NCBI GenBank assembly: GCA_039028695.1
Contig: JBCCHN010000022.1
Coordinates: 1 to 55,822 of the forward strand
Length of the DNA: 55,822 nt
Reading direction: 5' to 3'
DNA from: JANQKX01 sp039028695
GTDB taxonomy: Bacteria; Pseudomonadota; Alphaproteobacteria; Kiloniellales; Kiloniellaceae
Shown here: positions 9,185 through 18,057 of the stretch, in pieces
Position numbering within the stretch: the stretch's first letter is position 1
Layout: each line of letters opens with the position of its first letter
Notes under the pieces: generated by a model
What the model saw: the letters and a program-made list of their open reading frames with translations, nothing else
What the model was told of the DNA's origin: nothing
The model's database searches: none
Made by a program: the position numbers and the translations under genes

Positions 9185-9976
9185 ATGGCAACTTCAGATC
9201 TTCGGCCCTCAATGGCGCGAGAAACCAGCAAGCGAGTAGATTCAACCTTGCAAAAAGGATTGATGATTCTTGAGACACTAGCTGAAGCCGGTAGCGGAAT
9301 GGGGGTTACGGAATTGGCTACCCGCCTGACATTGACTAAATCCAATACCTTTCGCCTTTTACAGAGCCTAAGCACGCTTGGGTATGTTCGTCAAAGCGGC
9401 GACAAAAACTACCTGGCCACCATGAAGATTTGGAAGGTCGGGCTTAGAATTATTAGTCAAATTGAAGTGCGCGATTTTGCGGCAACGGAAATGCGCCGCT
9501 TGTCCGATCTGTTTGGCGAGACGACCTATTTGGCCATTCTCGACGACACGGCGCTTCTTTACATCGACAAGATCGACAGTATCCAGCCCATTCGCACCTG
9601 GACGCCCAAGGGGGGAACAGTGCCACTTCATTGTGTGGGCACCGGCAAGGCCCTGCTGGCCTATAACTATGAGACCCTGCGTAACCGCATTGCTGGGTCC
9701 TTGGTCGGCTATACTGATAAAACCATAACTTCCGTCGAAGGCCTGGACAGGGAAGTGGCCAAAATTAAAAAAGCCGGTGTCGCAATTGACTGGGGCGAGT
9801 ACCGGGAAAAAGTCTATAGCATAGGCTCGCCTATTCTTGGCATAGATGGTAGGGCCATTGCGGCCATTGGTGTTTCCGCACCCGCCGCCAACTGTACAAA
9901 AAACGATGTTAAGGAGATGGCCAAGGAAGTCAGTCGGTCAGCGGCTATCATTTCCCGCGATATGGCTGATTCTTAG
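9185..9976 (+). CDS. IclR-family transcriptional regulator
   Basis: The 263-residue protein has an N-terminal winged HTH (ELATRLTLTKSNTFRLLQSL, about residues 40-60) and a C-terminal IclR effector domain with the patterns GTGKALLAY and IAAIGVSAPA. ATG 9185 is preferred over an in-frame ATG at 9146 because a good promoter lies between them. It converges on the enoyl-CoA hydratase gene and is the only regulator in the organosulfur island, so it is the best candidate to read the shared 30-bp elements at 14009 and 16802 (inference). Confidence 0.88.
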   Translation: MATSDLRPSMARETSKRVDSTLQKGLMILETLAEAGSGMGVTELATRLTLTKSNTFRLLQSLSTLGYVRQSGDKNYLATMKIWKVGLRIISQIEVRDFAATEMRRLSDLFGETTYLAILDDTALLYIDKIDSIQPIRTWTPKGGTVPLHCVGTGKALLAYNYETLRNRIAGSLVGYTDKTITSVEGLDREVAKIKKAGVAIDWGEYREKVYSIGSPILGIDGRAIAAIGVSAPAANCTKNDVKEMAKEVSRSAAIISRDMADS

Positions 9977-10046
9977 CGAGAAAGGTCGAGCGTCGGCCAA
10001 AACCTGCGCGGGCAATCGCGGTAAACTGCGGTTCGACACGGCGTCT

Positions 10047-10811
10047 TCATCCTGATCCTTTAGCGTCCTCGCGCTTGGCAGACAAAACTTGTGCGCGATA
10101 GGCCTTGATTCGGTCCTTCAAGCCGGGGCGTCCGGCCGTCGCAACAAGCGACGCCATGTCCTGCGCACGGGTATCGGTTACCGTAAGTGCCATCATGTCT
10201 CGAAGTGCCGCTAGGCTGAGAGAACGGGTCCGCTTCAATGTGGACTGGATCACGTCAGGCCAGTCGTCCGGGTGCACTATGTCACTTGCCAATCCCAAGG
10301 TCATGGCCTCCTCGGCGGCGCAAACTTTCGTGTCAATCAAGAGATCCCGTGCGCCCTGGGTGCCGATCAGCCGGGTTAGGCGTCGCGTACCGAGCGCTAC
10401 TTCAAAGTTCCAGCCCGGCATTCTAATTTTTACATTAGGTGCCGCGACCCGACGCCAGCAAGCGGCAAAAAGGTCTGCTCCTGCCCCTACCACCTGGCCC
10501 TGGGCCAATGCCATCGTCGGGAAGGGCGCATGCTGGACCAGCTGCAGCAAATGTTCGATGCGGACAAATCGCCAGAGTAAGTCCCCGTCGCTTAAAGACG
10601 TAAGATCCGCCAAATCAAATCCAGCGCAAAAGTGCTTACCGGACCCTCGCAATAAACAAAACCTGATTCCCTCAGCCGACGTCAGCGCCCGAATCAACTC
10701 TTCGACCAAATCTGGGCTTAAGGCGTTGGCATTTTCCGGGCGACTTAAAGTAAGAACGAGAAGAGAGTCTTCATGCTCGACTTTTAGAACCTGGCCAATC
10801 TGCGGACTCAT
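10047..10811 (-). CDS. Enoyl-CoA hydratase/isomerase (crotonase) family protein
   Basis: This 254-residue crotonase-fold protein has the two oxyanion-hole segments (GSGKHFCAGFDL and GQVVGAGADLFAACW). A strong GGGAGGAGG sits just before ATG, and the gene begins 9 bases after the CoA-transferase ends, so the two are co-translated. Crotonases hydrate, isomerise or cleave acyl-CoA thioesters. Here it sits where known thiol-carboxylate pathways place the enzyme acting on a CoA-activated sulfinate, so an acyl-CoA C-S or hydration step is plausible (inference). Substrate cannot be read from sequence. Confidence 0.85.
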   Translation of the reverse strand: MSPQIGQVLKVEHEDSLLVLTLSRPENANALSPDLVEELIRALTSAEGIRFCLLRGSGKHFCAGFDLADLTSLSDGDLLWRFVRIEHLLQLVQHAPFPTMALAQGQVVGAGADLFAACWRRVAAPNVKIRMPGWNFEVALGTRRLTRLIGTQGARDLLIDTKVCAAEEAMTLGLASDIVHPDDWPDVIQSTLKRTRSLSLAALRDMMALTVTDTRAQDMASLVATAGRPGLKDRIKAYRAQVLSAKREDAKGSG

Positions 10812-10820
10812 GCCTCCTCC

Positions 10821-11981
10821 CTATCGCGGCACGCGGACGGTGCGGGGCGGCTCGATCTTAGACAAAATCTCTTCGGTGTGTTCGCCGAGCTCTGGAGGGG
10901 GGCCGAAAATTGGGATCGCTGAACCATTGATACGGATAGGCGAGCCGAAGGTTTTGGTTGCTTGGCCGTTCGGCAATTGGAGCTCATGCACCCACCCCAT
11001 GTGCGAAACCTGCGGATCGCTGAGAGCTTGGGAATAACTATTGATAGGACTGCAGGGAACGCCTGTTTGAGTAAAAGCGGATAGCCAATGAGCCACGGGT
11101 TTTTCGGAAAAGACCGCTTCCAGTGTCACCCGCAGTTCATTTTGATTGGCGGCTCGCAAAACGGGAGTGAGATAACGTGGGTCTTGTTTAAGCTCCATAA
11201 GTCCGACCACATCGCAGACTTTATGCCAGAGGCTGTTATTGCCCGCTGCCATGCCAAAATGGCCATCGGCCGCCTTAAAGGCTTGATAAGGCGCATTTCG
11301 TGGATGCGCCGATCCAAGCTTTTGGGGATCTTTTCCGGTGCCAAAATATTCGCTCGTCTGTAAAGCTGCGATGGCTAATGCTGTCCCGAGCATGGCAATG
11401 TCCAGGTGCTGGCCCTTTCCGGTTCGCGCCCGCTCGTTCAAAGCAGCGGTGACCGCAAAGGCGCCGTAAAGTGCGGCGGCGAAGTCACATAAGGGCAGGC
11501 CGCACTTGATTGGCGCACCGCCGGACTCGCCGGTAATGCTCATAATCCCGGACATGGCTTGCATGGTGAGGTCAAAACCACCTTCCTCGGCGCGGGGCCC
11601 CGATTGACCAAAAGCCGATATAGCGCAATATATCAAACCCGAATTTTTGGCTGACAGGCTGTCGTAATCGAGCCCGAGGCGCGCCATCACTCCTGGCCGG
11701 AAGTTTTCCACAACAACATCGGCGTCAAGGATCAGCGCTTGCGCCGCCGCAATGCCCTCTTTCGATTTGAGGTCCAATACAACGGATCGCTTGTTTCGGT
11801 TAACCGATGCGAAGTTTTCGCTATAGCCCTCGTTTACTGGCGGCCACATGCGCATGGCATCGCCGGCTGGGCGCTCCACTTTGATAACCTCCGCTCCCAT
11901 GTCCGCCAGCAACATGGCGCAAAAAGGACCGGCTGCGATTTCGCAAAATTCGACCACTTTAATTCCGCTAAGTGCAGGCAT
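10821..11981 (-). CDS. Class III (CaiB/BaiF) acyl-CoA:carboxylate CoA-transferase
   Basis: This 386-residue protein belongs to the formyl-CoA transferase/CaiB family. The N-terminus (LSGIKVVEFCEIAAGPFCAM) and the RPGVMARLGLDYD segment are typical, and Asp166 in GLPLCDFAAALYG is at the expected position of the catalytic aspartate that forms the acyl-CoA anhydride. It moves CoA from an acyl-CoA to a free carboxylate in the cytoplasm. It lies between a thiol dioxygenase and a crotonase in one minus-strand operon, which parallels the CoA-activation of 3-sulfinopropionate in known 3-mercaptopropionate catabolism. The actual acceptor is unknown. Confidence 0.9.
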   Translation of the reverse strand: MPALSGIKVVEFCEIAAGPFCAMLLADMGAEVIKVERPAGDAMRMWPPVNEGYSENFASVNRNKRSVVLDLKSKEGIAAAQALILDADVVVENFRPGVMARLGLDYDSLSAKNSGLIYCAISAFGQSGPRAEEGGFDLTMQAMSGIMSITGESGGAPIKCGLPLCDFAAALYGAFAVTAALNERARTGKGQHLDIAMLGTALAIAALQTSEYFGTGKDPQKLGSAHPRNAPYQAFKAADGHFGMAAGNNSLWHKVCDVVGLMELKQDPRYLTPVLRAANQNELRVTLEAVFSEKPVAHWLSAFTQTGVPCSPINSYSQALSDPQVSHMGWVHELQLPNGQATKTFGSPIRINGSAIPIFGPPPELGEHTEEILSKIEPPRTVRVPR

Positions 11982-12050
11982 GTTTTACTCTCTTATGATT
12001 TTCTTGCTTGTGCCCAGCGAGGAGGTCTTTTCAACAGGGCTCTATCGTTC

Positions 12051-12596
12051 TTACGGCTTTCCCATACGGGCGTTGGCCTCTTTGAATATCCGGCGACTCT
12101 TATCGAAATCAAAGGGGCCTTTTTCCAAGGTCTCGGGATCCCACTCGCTGCGGCCCGGAGCGAAGAAGTCACCACCATAAACATGCAGCGCAGATGTCAT
12201 CTTGCCAATAGGATTGGTAACCGAATGAATCACGTCCCGCCCTAAGGCCGCCGCCGCACCAGGCATCAAGGCTTTAGCGCCAGCGGCTTCAAGGTGACCG
12301 TCCTTCTGTCGCCAAAAGATATTGTCCTCACGGCCACTATAAAGACCAATGACCGCCCACATATTGTGATTATGCGGCATCAGGGTCATCATGGGCGCCC
12401 ACGTAAAACTGATGATGGTTAGTTTGTCGTTTTGGTAAAGGGCATGAAAACCGGCTTCATTCGGTTCACCTAAGGCATTCATAACAGCCGCCGGATCTTG
12501 CACTGCCCGTTCTACCACCTGTCGAACCGCTTTATGACTGTCGTCTTCTTCCCGGGCACAAATGCAATCTTCAATGAACTGATCTGTATCAAACAT
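12051..12596 (-). CDS. Cupin thiol dioxygenase (cysteine/3-mercaptopropionate dioxygenase-like)
   Basis: The 181-residue cupin matches cysteine dioxygenase-type thiol dioxygenases, which add O2 to a thiol to give a sulfinate. The iron-binding histidines are visible as H75 and H77 (MPHNHNMWAVIGLYSG) and H124 (DVIHSVTNP), and the H138-x-Y140 pair (LHVYGG) corresponds to the catalytic His/Tyr pair of cysteine dioxygenase. No Cys is visible at the position used for the Cys-Tyr crosslink of mammalian enzymes. Its operon partners (FAD oxidase before, CoA-transferase and crotonase after) suggest the thiol is a carboxylate such as a mercaptopropionate, rather than cysteine (inference). Confidence 0.8.
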   Translation of the reverse strand: MFDTDQFIEDCICAREEDDSHKAVRQVVERAVQDPAAVMNALGEPNEAGFHALYQNDKLTIISFTWAPMMTLMPHNHNMWAVIGLYSGREDNIFWRQKDGHLEAAGAKALMPGAAAALGRDVIHSVTNPIGKMTSALHVYGGDFFAPGRSEWDPETLEKGPFDFDKSRRIFKEANARMGKP

Positions 12597-12638
12597 TAGG
12601 TAATCCTCGGCGCTCCTGCCCTGGCCGGTCCAGGAAAG

Positions 12639-13910
12639 CTAGAAACATTTTAAGGCCTGATTCGCGGTAAAGGCTGCTTGATAAAGATGGGACATCACTG
12701 ACCCACCCTTGACCGCTTTGGGTTCGGTAACCGGTAAGGGAAGATCTTCCTCGCTACCTTCAGCCAAAAGGTCAGCCATGGCTTTGCCAAAAATTGTCCC
12801 GGGCGTAATGCCCCGGCCATTATAGCCAATGGGTGTGTAGAGTCCCTCGGCCAACCGGAGCATGCGCGGCAGGTGATCCGGTGTCATGGCGATTTGACCA
12901 TGCCAACAGTGCTCAAACTGCACGACGCCTAGCGCCGGGAAGAGCCGATTGAGCATGCGCGCCGCCCAACGCCGCGAAAGCCCCTTCATACCGCCGACAA
13001 CGGTTCCCATTGATCCGATGATGAGACGCCCAAACGCATCGCGCCTTAGGGAAAACATGATCGCACCGGTATCCCACAGGCCCTGACCGCCGCGGAGGAT
13101 GGTTTTCGCCCGGTCGCCCAGGGGTACTGTTGCCAGCTGGAAATAATGTATCTTGGTAAAGGTATCTCTTAATCCAGGCCAAAGACCATCGGTGTAGGCA
13201 TTAGTGCCTAACACAACGTATCGCGCCCGCAGGGTTCCGCAATCTGTTTCCACGACCCATGTTCCCGCCTCCCGGCGCAGATTCTTTACCAAAACACCGG
13301 TGTGAATTTTGGCGCCGGCGGCTTCGGCTGCCCGAGCGAGGCCCCGCGCATAGCCCATGGGGTTGATGGTGCCGGCTCTATGATCCAACAAGCCCCCGTG
13401 GAAGCCGGAGGTTCCGATCATGTCAATCGCCTTTTCACGGGAGAGCAATTCCACCGGAGCCTCAAGACGTTCCCACTCTTCGGCCCGCCGGGCCAGATCC
13501 TCAAATCCCTTGGGGGAATGCGCAGCGTGAATGGTGCCGTTCCAGGTTGCCTCACAGCGAATTTGATACCGCTCGATCAAAGATCTGACATAACCCGGCG
13601 CCTCTCCCAGGGTCTTGACTAAGGCGCCGCCGTGTTTTTCGCCCAATTGAGCACGGACATCCTGAGGGGGCAGCCATAGCCCGGCGTTGACCAAACCCAC
13701 ATTCCGGCCGGACCCTCCAAAACCGATTTGTTTCGCCTCCAGAACCCGACAGCCTATACCCTTGTTTGCGGTATGGAGAGCTGTGGATAAGCCGGTAAAG
13801 CCACCGCCGACAATGGCTAAATCGGTGGTGCAGTCACCTTCTAGCGACGCCCGCAGGTCACTTTCGGCTGCTGAAGCGTCCCATAAGGAAATTGTCGACT
13901 GTTGTGCCAT
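12639..13910 (-). CDS. FAD-dependent amine/amino-acid oxidoreductase (DAO family)
   Basis: This 423-residue flavoprotein resembles PuuB-type gamma-glutamylputrescine oxidases and DadA-type dehydrogenases. It has the FAD fold motif (DLAIVGGGFTGLSTALH), an extended flavin contact GFGGSGRNVGLVNAG, and the C-terminal GYNGRGITPGTIFGKAMADL segment. ATG 13910 follows GGAAG; a start 10 codons upstream is possible. It heads the minus-strand organosulfur operon, 42 bases before the thiol dioxygenase, and its promoter region carries the shared 30-bp element. It probably oxidises an amine or amino group of the sulfur substrate, producing an imine or aldehyde (inference). Confidence 0.85.
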   Translation of the reverse strand: MAQQSTISLWDASAAESDLRASLEGDCTTDLAIVGGGFTGLSTALHTANKGIGCRVLEAKQIGFGGSGRNVGLVNAGLWLPPQDVRAQLGEKHGGALVKTLGEAPGYVRSLIERYQIRCEATWNGTIHAAHSPKGFEDLARRAEEWERLEAPVELLSREKAIDMIGTSGFHGGLLDHRAGTINPMGYARGLARAAEAAGAKIHTGVLVKNLRREAGTWVVETDCGTLRARYVVLGTNAYTDGLWPGLRDTFTKIHYFQLATVPLGDRAKTILRGGQGLWDTGAIMFSLRRDAFGRLIIGSMGTVVGGMKGLSRRWAARMLNRLFPALGVVQFEHCWHGQIAMTPDHLPRMLRLAEGLYTPIGYNGRGITPGTIFGKAMADLLAEGSEEDLPLPVTEPKAVKGGSVMSHLYQAAFTANQALKCF

Positions 13911-14008
13911 GAAATCCGCTTCCAACCTTCTGACATACATTCACGGCGGATGTCTCTGAGCCCAAAGAGGCAAGTACCTGCGCAACTATTGCCTGCTTCA
14001 TTGATTTG

Positions 14009-14038
14009 TGTCAATATATAATATTATTGTTCTGTATA
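14009..14038. promoter_or_regulatory. Shared 30-bp element, copy 1 (candidate operator/promoter)
   Basis: On the minus strand this element reads GAACAATAATATTATATATT followed by GACA. It matches the element at 16802-16831 at 28 of 30 positions. The core CAATA-N8-TATTG is an inverted repeat. It lies between the FAD oxidase gene (minus) and the rhodanese pseudogene (plus), as copy 2 lies between another divergent pair. A common regulator, perhaps the IclR protein, is likely. Confidence 0.7.
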
Positions 14039-14049
14039 ACAAAACAATT

Positions 14050-14402
14050 ATGAAACCAATTTTTGCCCAATTCATTCATGCCGCCCGACGGCGGATTGCG
14101 GAAGTTGATTCATAAGACGCTATCGCCTTGCATGGTTATATGGTGGTGGTTTTCGTTGACATCCGGAAGGTTCGCGAGAGCCAGCGCCACGGCTATCTAC
14201 CCGGAAGTTTCCATTGCCCCCGAGGCATGGTGGAGTTGTGAGTAAATCCGAAATATCCGAACGCAAAGAAGTCTTCGCAGAAGAAAAACGGTTTATCTTT
14301 CATTGCGCATCGGGTTGTCGATCCCCCTTAAGCGCAGCAAATTTTTCTGAGTTGGGGATTGCCGCGTCTCACTTAAAACAGGGGTTTTCCGATTGGGAGT
14401 AA
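14050..14402 (+). pseudogene. Broken rhodanese-domain sulfurtransferase gene
   Basis: From ATG 14050 the frame reads MKPIFAQFIHAARRRIAEVDS, meets TAA at 14113, and continues as DAIALHG...VVVFVDIRKVRESQRHGYLPG and FHCPRGMVEL to TGA at 14239. The homology then resumes in another frame as VFAEEKRFIFHCASGCRSPL, with active-site Cys in HCASGC, and ends HLKQGFSDWE before TAA at 14400. These pieces are consecutive parts of one rhodanese domain of about 115 residues. Two in-frame stops and one frameshift make it a pseudogene unless the sequence has errors. It begins just after the shared 30-bp element, so it was probably part of the same regulon. Confidence 0.8.
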
Positions 14403-14461
14403 AAAGGCGAGCCCAATGAGTGCTCAACGAGCAAGCATACCTAACTCCCTCTTTCCCGAGG

Positions 14462-16786
14462 TCACGTCGGGCTTGGGAAAATCGGCGGCTCATAGGCCAA
14501 AACTTCGGGCAGCCGACCCGAGAATTTTTCCAATTGAACCAGCGCGGACTGTGCAGCGGGACCTTGAGACAAACGGGAGGTGCGTCGATCGTGAGTTAGC
14601 ACATTGGGATTACCATGTCGGTCGAGCCGATCGGGATCGTCAAGATCCGGGTCGTACCATGCACCGGTCCACAAAAAGACTACGCCCTGGCGAATATCCT
14701 CCGAAACAACCGCGCCAGCCAGGCAACGCCCACGCTGATTAAAAACACAGACCACATCACCATCCTTAATGCCGCGCGAGGCCGCGTCCAGCGGATTGAC
14801 GAGAATGGGCTCGCGGCCTTGAACTTTGTTGGCTTGACTAAAGGCGCCAATATCCAACTGGCTGTGCAATCGCGTCGCCGGTTGTCCGGAAATCAGGTGA
14901 AGGGGATAATTCTCCGTAGCCGTGCCCAACCATTCGCGAGGAGGTAGCCAAGTAGGGTGTCCCGGGCAGTCTTCATAACCAAAGCTGGCAATGGTTTTCG
15001 AAGCCATTTCAATTTTTCCGCTGGGCGTCGTCAGGGGGTAACCTTCCGGGTCGCGGCGGAAATCCTCTAGATAGACTCTGCCCGAGTGGGGATCTGGGAG
15101 GGTAACGACATCCCCTTTCATAAAATCGTTCCATTGCGGCAACGTAAGGCCATTGGCCGCGGCCCGTCCGCGCATCACTTCCCACATTTCTTCTTGCCAG
15201 GCTTCGGCGGTCATGCCTCGGCTAAATCCCGTGCCAAAGGAAAGACGTTTTTCCAAGTCACAATAGACATCAAATTCCTCACGCGCAGCGCCGACTGGCG
15301 CTAGTATTTTTGGCATGGGAATGAGCGAGTTGTCTTGGTTGCCGGCGCCAAAATCAGAACGCTCTTGCGGCGCGGCGACAGGAAGCACAATGTCCGCATG
15401 GCGAGCCGTGGCAGTCCAACTGATTTCATTAACGATTATGGTCTCAGGCCGCTGAAAAGCGCGCTGAAGCTTGTTTAAATCCTGATGATGGTGGAAGGGA
15501 TTGCCGCCGGCCCACCAAAGCAACCGGATGTCCGGAAAGGTATGACGACGACCATCGTAATCGTATACACCGCCAGGATTCAGCAACATCTCAGAAATCA
15601 TGGCCACGGGAATGAACGAATCGACTGCGTTTTTGCCTTGGGGGAAGACTGACCATGAGAAAGGGCGGTCGGCGGTGCCGATACTGGCATCGCCCCCATA
15701 GCCGATCCCGAACCCTCCGCCCGGCAGTCCGATTTGGCCCAACATGGCAGCCAGGTTTAGGGTCATCCATAAAGGTTGCTCGCCGTAGTCGGCCCTTTGT
15801 AAGGAGATCGCGGTGCAAATGAGCGTGCGTTTGCTTGCCATTTCGCGGGCGAGCGCGCGCAAGCGATCGGCCGAGAGGCCCGATTGTTCGGCGGCCCATG
15901 CCGCGTCTTTGACGATCCCATCTCGCTTGCCGAGCAGATAATCTGCAAAGGTATCAAAACCAACCGTGTATCGGGACAAGAAGTCCTTATCATGGAGGCC
16001 CTCGACCAAAAGAGTATGCGCTAGCCCCATCATGATCGCCGCATCGGATCCAGGCCGAGGGGCCAGCCACTCAGCCCCAAGAGTATTTGCCGCGTCGCGG
16101 CGCAGCGGGCTGATGTTGATAAATCGAACGCCTTTCTCAGCGCAACGCTCGAGCATGCCATCGAGCAGATGCCGGCCCACACCGCCACCGGAAACTTTCG
16201 CATTGCGCAAGGCTATGCCGCCGAACATCACCACCAATTCGCCATCGCTGGCAATCCTCGGCCAGCGGGTAACCTGCCTCACGTGGTCACGGAAATTTCC
16301 CACGATGTAGGGCATAAGCACCAGGGCGGCGTTGTAGCTATAGTTTCCCTCGGATCGAACAAATCCTCCAGCCGCGGCAAGGAAACGTTTGAGTTGACTC
16401 TGCGCATGATGGAATCGCCCGGCACTGGCCCAACCGTAGGAGCCGGCGAAAATCGCCTCATTGCCATAACATTTCCTAACCCGAGCAAGCTCGGCGGCAA
16501 TCAAGTCTAAGACCTGGTCCCAACTGACCTGAACAAAACGCTCAGTCCCTCGTTTCCCCTGGGGTCCCTGTGGGCCATGTTCGAGGTAGCTTTCGCGAAC
16601 TGCCGGTTGCAGAACCCGCGCCCGGCCGTGCAAGCCCTCGGGAATATTCTCGTTGATCCTAGACGGATGAGGGTCATCGGGATGCGGATGAACGGCCTGA
16701 ATCCGGCCGTCAGCAACTTCAGCCACGCCGGCACCCCAGTGACTGGAAGTAAGGAAAGATTCTTCGGTCTCAGCAGTTTTGTTCAT
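14462..16786 (-). CDS. BisC/TorA-type molybdopterin oxidoreductase (S- or N-oxide reductase-like)
   Basis: This 774-residue enzyme belongs to the DMSO reductase superfamily, closest in pattern to biotin sulfoxide/TMAO reductases: FAGSYGWASAGRFHHAQSQL, GNYSYNAALVLMPYIVGN (with the Ser expected as Mo ligand), and NEISWTATARHADIVLPVA. There is no N-terminal Fe-S Cys motif and no Tat signal, so it should be cytoplasmic like BisC. ATG 16786 is the likely start, although no good ribosome binding site precedes it; a TTG at 16813 would overlap the operator. It is divergent from the C-S lyase gene across the second shared element, suggesting reduction of a sulfoxide substrate before C-S cleavage (inference). 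Confidence 0.88.
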   Translation of the reverse strand: MNKTAETEESFLTSSHWGAGVAEVADGRIQAVHPHPDDPHPSRINENIPEGLHGRARVLQPAVRESYLEHGPQGPQGKRGTERFVQVSWDQVLDLIAAELARVRKCYGNEAIFAGSYGWASAGRFHHAQSQLKRFLAAAGGFVRSEGNYSYNAALVLMPYIVGNFRDHVRQVTRWPRIASDGELVVMFGGIALRNAKVSGGGVGRHLLDGMLERCAEKGVRFINISPLRRDAANTLGAEWLAPRPGSDAAIMMGLAHTLLVEGLHDKDFLSRYTVGFDTFADYLLGKRDGIVKDAAWAAEQSGLSADRLRALAREMASKRTLICTAISLQRADYGEQPLWMTLNLAAMLGQIGLPGGGFGIGYGGDASIGTADRPFSWSVFPQGKNAVDSFIPVAMISEMLLNPGGVYDYDGRRHTFPDIRLLWWAGGNPFHHHQDLNKLQRAFQRPETIIVNEISWTATARHADIVLPVAAPQERSDFGAGNQDNSLIPMPKILAPVGAAREEFDVYCDLEKRLSFGTGFSRGMTAEAWQEEMWEVMRGRAAANGLTLPQWNDFMKGDVVTLPDPHSGRVYLEDFRRDPEGYPLTTPSGKIEMASKTIASFGYEDCPGHPTWLPPREWLGTATENYPLHLISGQPATRLHSQLDIGAFSQANKVQGREPILVNPLDAASRGIKDGDVVCVFNQRGRCLAGAVVSEDIRQGVVFLWTGAWYDPDLDDPDRLDRHGNPNVLTHDRRTSRLSQGPAAQSALVQLEKFSGRLPEVLAYEPPIFPSPT

Positions 16787-16801
16787 TATCAATTGTGCCA
16801 G

Positions 16802-16831
16802 TATATAGAACAATAATATTTTATATTGACA
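16802..16831. promoter_or_regulatory. Shared 30-bp element, copy 2 (candidate operator/promoter)
   Basis: On the plus strand it reads GAACAATAATATTTTATATT followed by GACA, identical to copy 1 at 14009-14038 except for two positions. It sits in the 98-base gap between the molybdoenzyme gene (minus) and the cystathionine lyase-like gene (plus) and could control both. The CAATA-N8-TATTG core is an inverted repeat. Confidence 0.7.
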
Positions 16832-16884
16832 CGATGGATTTCAACTGTCAATTTGGACGCTAGAGTGGCCTTAGAAGTCGGACC

Positions 16885-18057
16885 ATGTCTCAGACCAGAA
16901 CTTCTCTCAGCAATGCGCTGGTTCATCTCGGCCGCGGTCCGGCGCTTAAGGGACGACCGGTCAACCTGCCCATCCATCAATGCTCCACGTTGCTCTTCGA
17001 TTCGCTTGCTGAATTTGAAAAAGCTCGCACGCAACGCTACGAGCGAGCAACGCTTTATTATGGACGCTACGGCGATCCTGCAAGTTTTGAGTTGGAGCAA
17101 ATGGTCGCCGCTCTAGAGGGCGGTCACGGCTGTGTTTCCCTATCCAGCGGTTTGGCAGCTGCGACCATTGCGTTGATGGCAGCGACAAAAGCCGGCGATC
17201 ACATTCTTGTGGCCGATAATGTCTATGGACCTACTCGCGGGTTTTGCGACACGGTCCTCGCTCAGTTTGGTGTCGAGATCGCCTACTTTGACTCCATGAA
17301 TCACGAGGCCTTGGTTTCCTTGCTCCGTCCGAACACCTCAGCAATTTTTTTCGAGGCGCCTGGATCGGGCACCTTTGAGGTACCCGACATAAAAAAGATA
17401 TCGCAAATTGCAAGAAGCCATGGCGCCCTATCCATCATCGACGGAACCTGGGCAACGCCAGTCTTTTGCCGACCCCTAAGCCTTGGCGCCGACGTGGTGG
17501 TTCACTCCGGGTCCAAATATATCTGTGGGCATGCAGACGCAATGATCGGCTTTATTGTCTGTAATGAAACCACCTACGAACCCATGCGAAAGATGGCGCT
17601 AGCCATCGGTGATCGTGCCGGCGCGCAAGACGTGTTTCTTTCTCTTCGTGGGCTTAGAACTCTCGAGATGCGCATGAATCATGCCCAAGCCGCCGGCCTT
17701 GAGGTGGCACAATGGCTGGTGGCCCAACCGGCGGTGATCCGCATGTTACATCCAGCGTTCGAATCCTGTCCGGGCCATGAAAATTGGAAGCAGGATTTCG
17801 ACGGGGCCGCCGGCTTATTTGGTGTGATCCTGAAGCCGTGCAGTGAAGCCAAGCTTCATGCCTTCGTCGATGCTCTACAAATGTTCTCGATCGGCGTTAG
17901 TTGGGGCGGGTATGAGAGTCTTGTCTTACCGGTAATCCCTTATCGAACCGCGCAGCAGTGGAATTCGCCCGGGCATGTTCTGCGCTTCAGCATTGGAATG
18001 GAAAACACTGGGGACCTGATCGAAGACCTAGCCAGGGCAATGCCGCTGTTGGATTAA
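16885..18057 (+). CDS. Cystathionine beta-lyase-like PLP enzyme (C-S lyase)
   Basis: The 390-residue protein is a Cys/Met-metabolism PLP enzyme. Visible are Y59 and R61 (LYYGRYGDP, phosphate and active-site contacts), the Asp contacting the PLP nitrogen (SIIDGTWATP, D186) and the Schiff-base Lys211 (VVHSGSKYICGHADAM). These enzymes cleave C-S bonds of cysteine conjugates to thiol, pyruvate and ammonia. Since it lies in a set with a thiol dioxygenase and a sulfoxide reductase-like enzyme, a role in cutting an organosulfur substrate is more likely than methionine synthesis (inference). It ends about 230 bases before an extracellular binding-protein gene on the same strand. Confidence 0.88.
   Translation: MSQTRTSLSNALVHLGRGPALKGRPVNLPIHQCSTLLFDSLAEFEKARTQRYERATLYYGRYGDPASFELEQMVAALEGGHGCVSLSSGLAAATIALMAATKAGDHILVADNVYGPTRGFCDTVLAQFGVEIAYFDSMNHEALVSLLRPNTSAIFFEAPGSGTFEVPDIKKISQIARSHGALSIIDGTWATPVFCRPLSLGADVVVHSGSKYICGHADAMIGFIVCNETTYEPMRKMALAIGDRAGAQDVFLSLRGLRTLEMRMNHAQAAGLEVAQWLVAQPAVIRMLHPAFESCPGHENWKQDFDGAAGLFGVILKPCSEAKLHAFVDALQMFSIGVSWGGYESLVLPVIPYRTAQQWNSPGHVLRFSIGMENTGDLIEDLARAMPLLD

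Noticed and set aside
10821..11981. CoA-transferase as DddD-type DMSP enzyme
   Set aside because: DddD is a double-length CaiB protein; this one is single-length and neighbours a thiol dioxygenase and crotonase.
16885..18057. PLP enzyme as biosynthetic MetC
   Set aside because: It remains possible biochemically, but sharing an operator with an FAD oxidase and S-oxide reductase-like gene points to catabolism.
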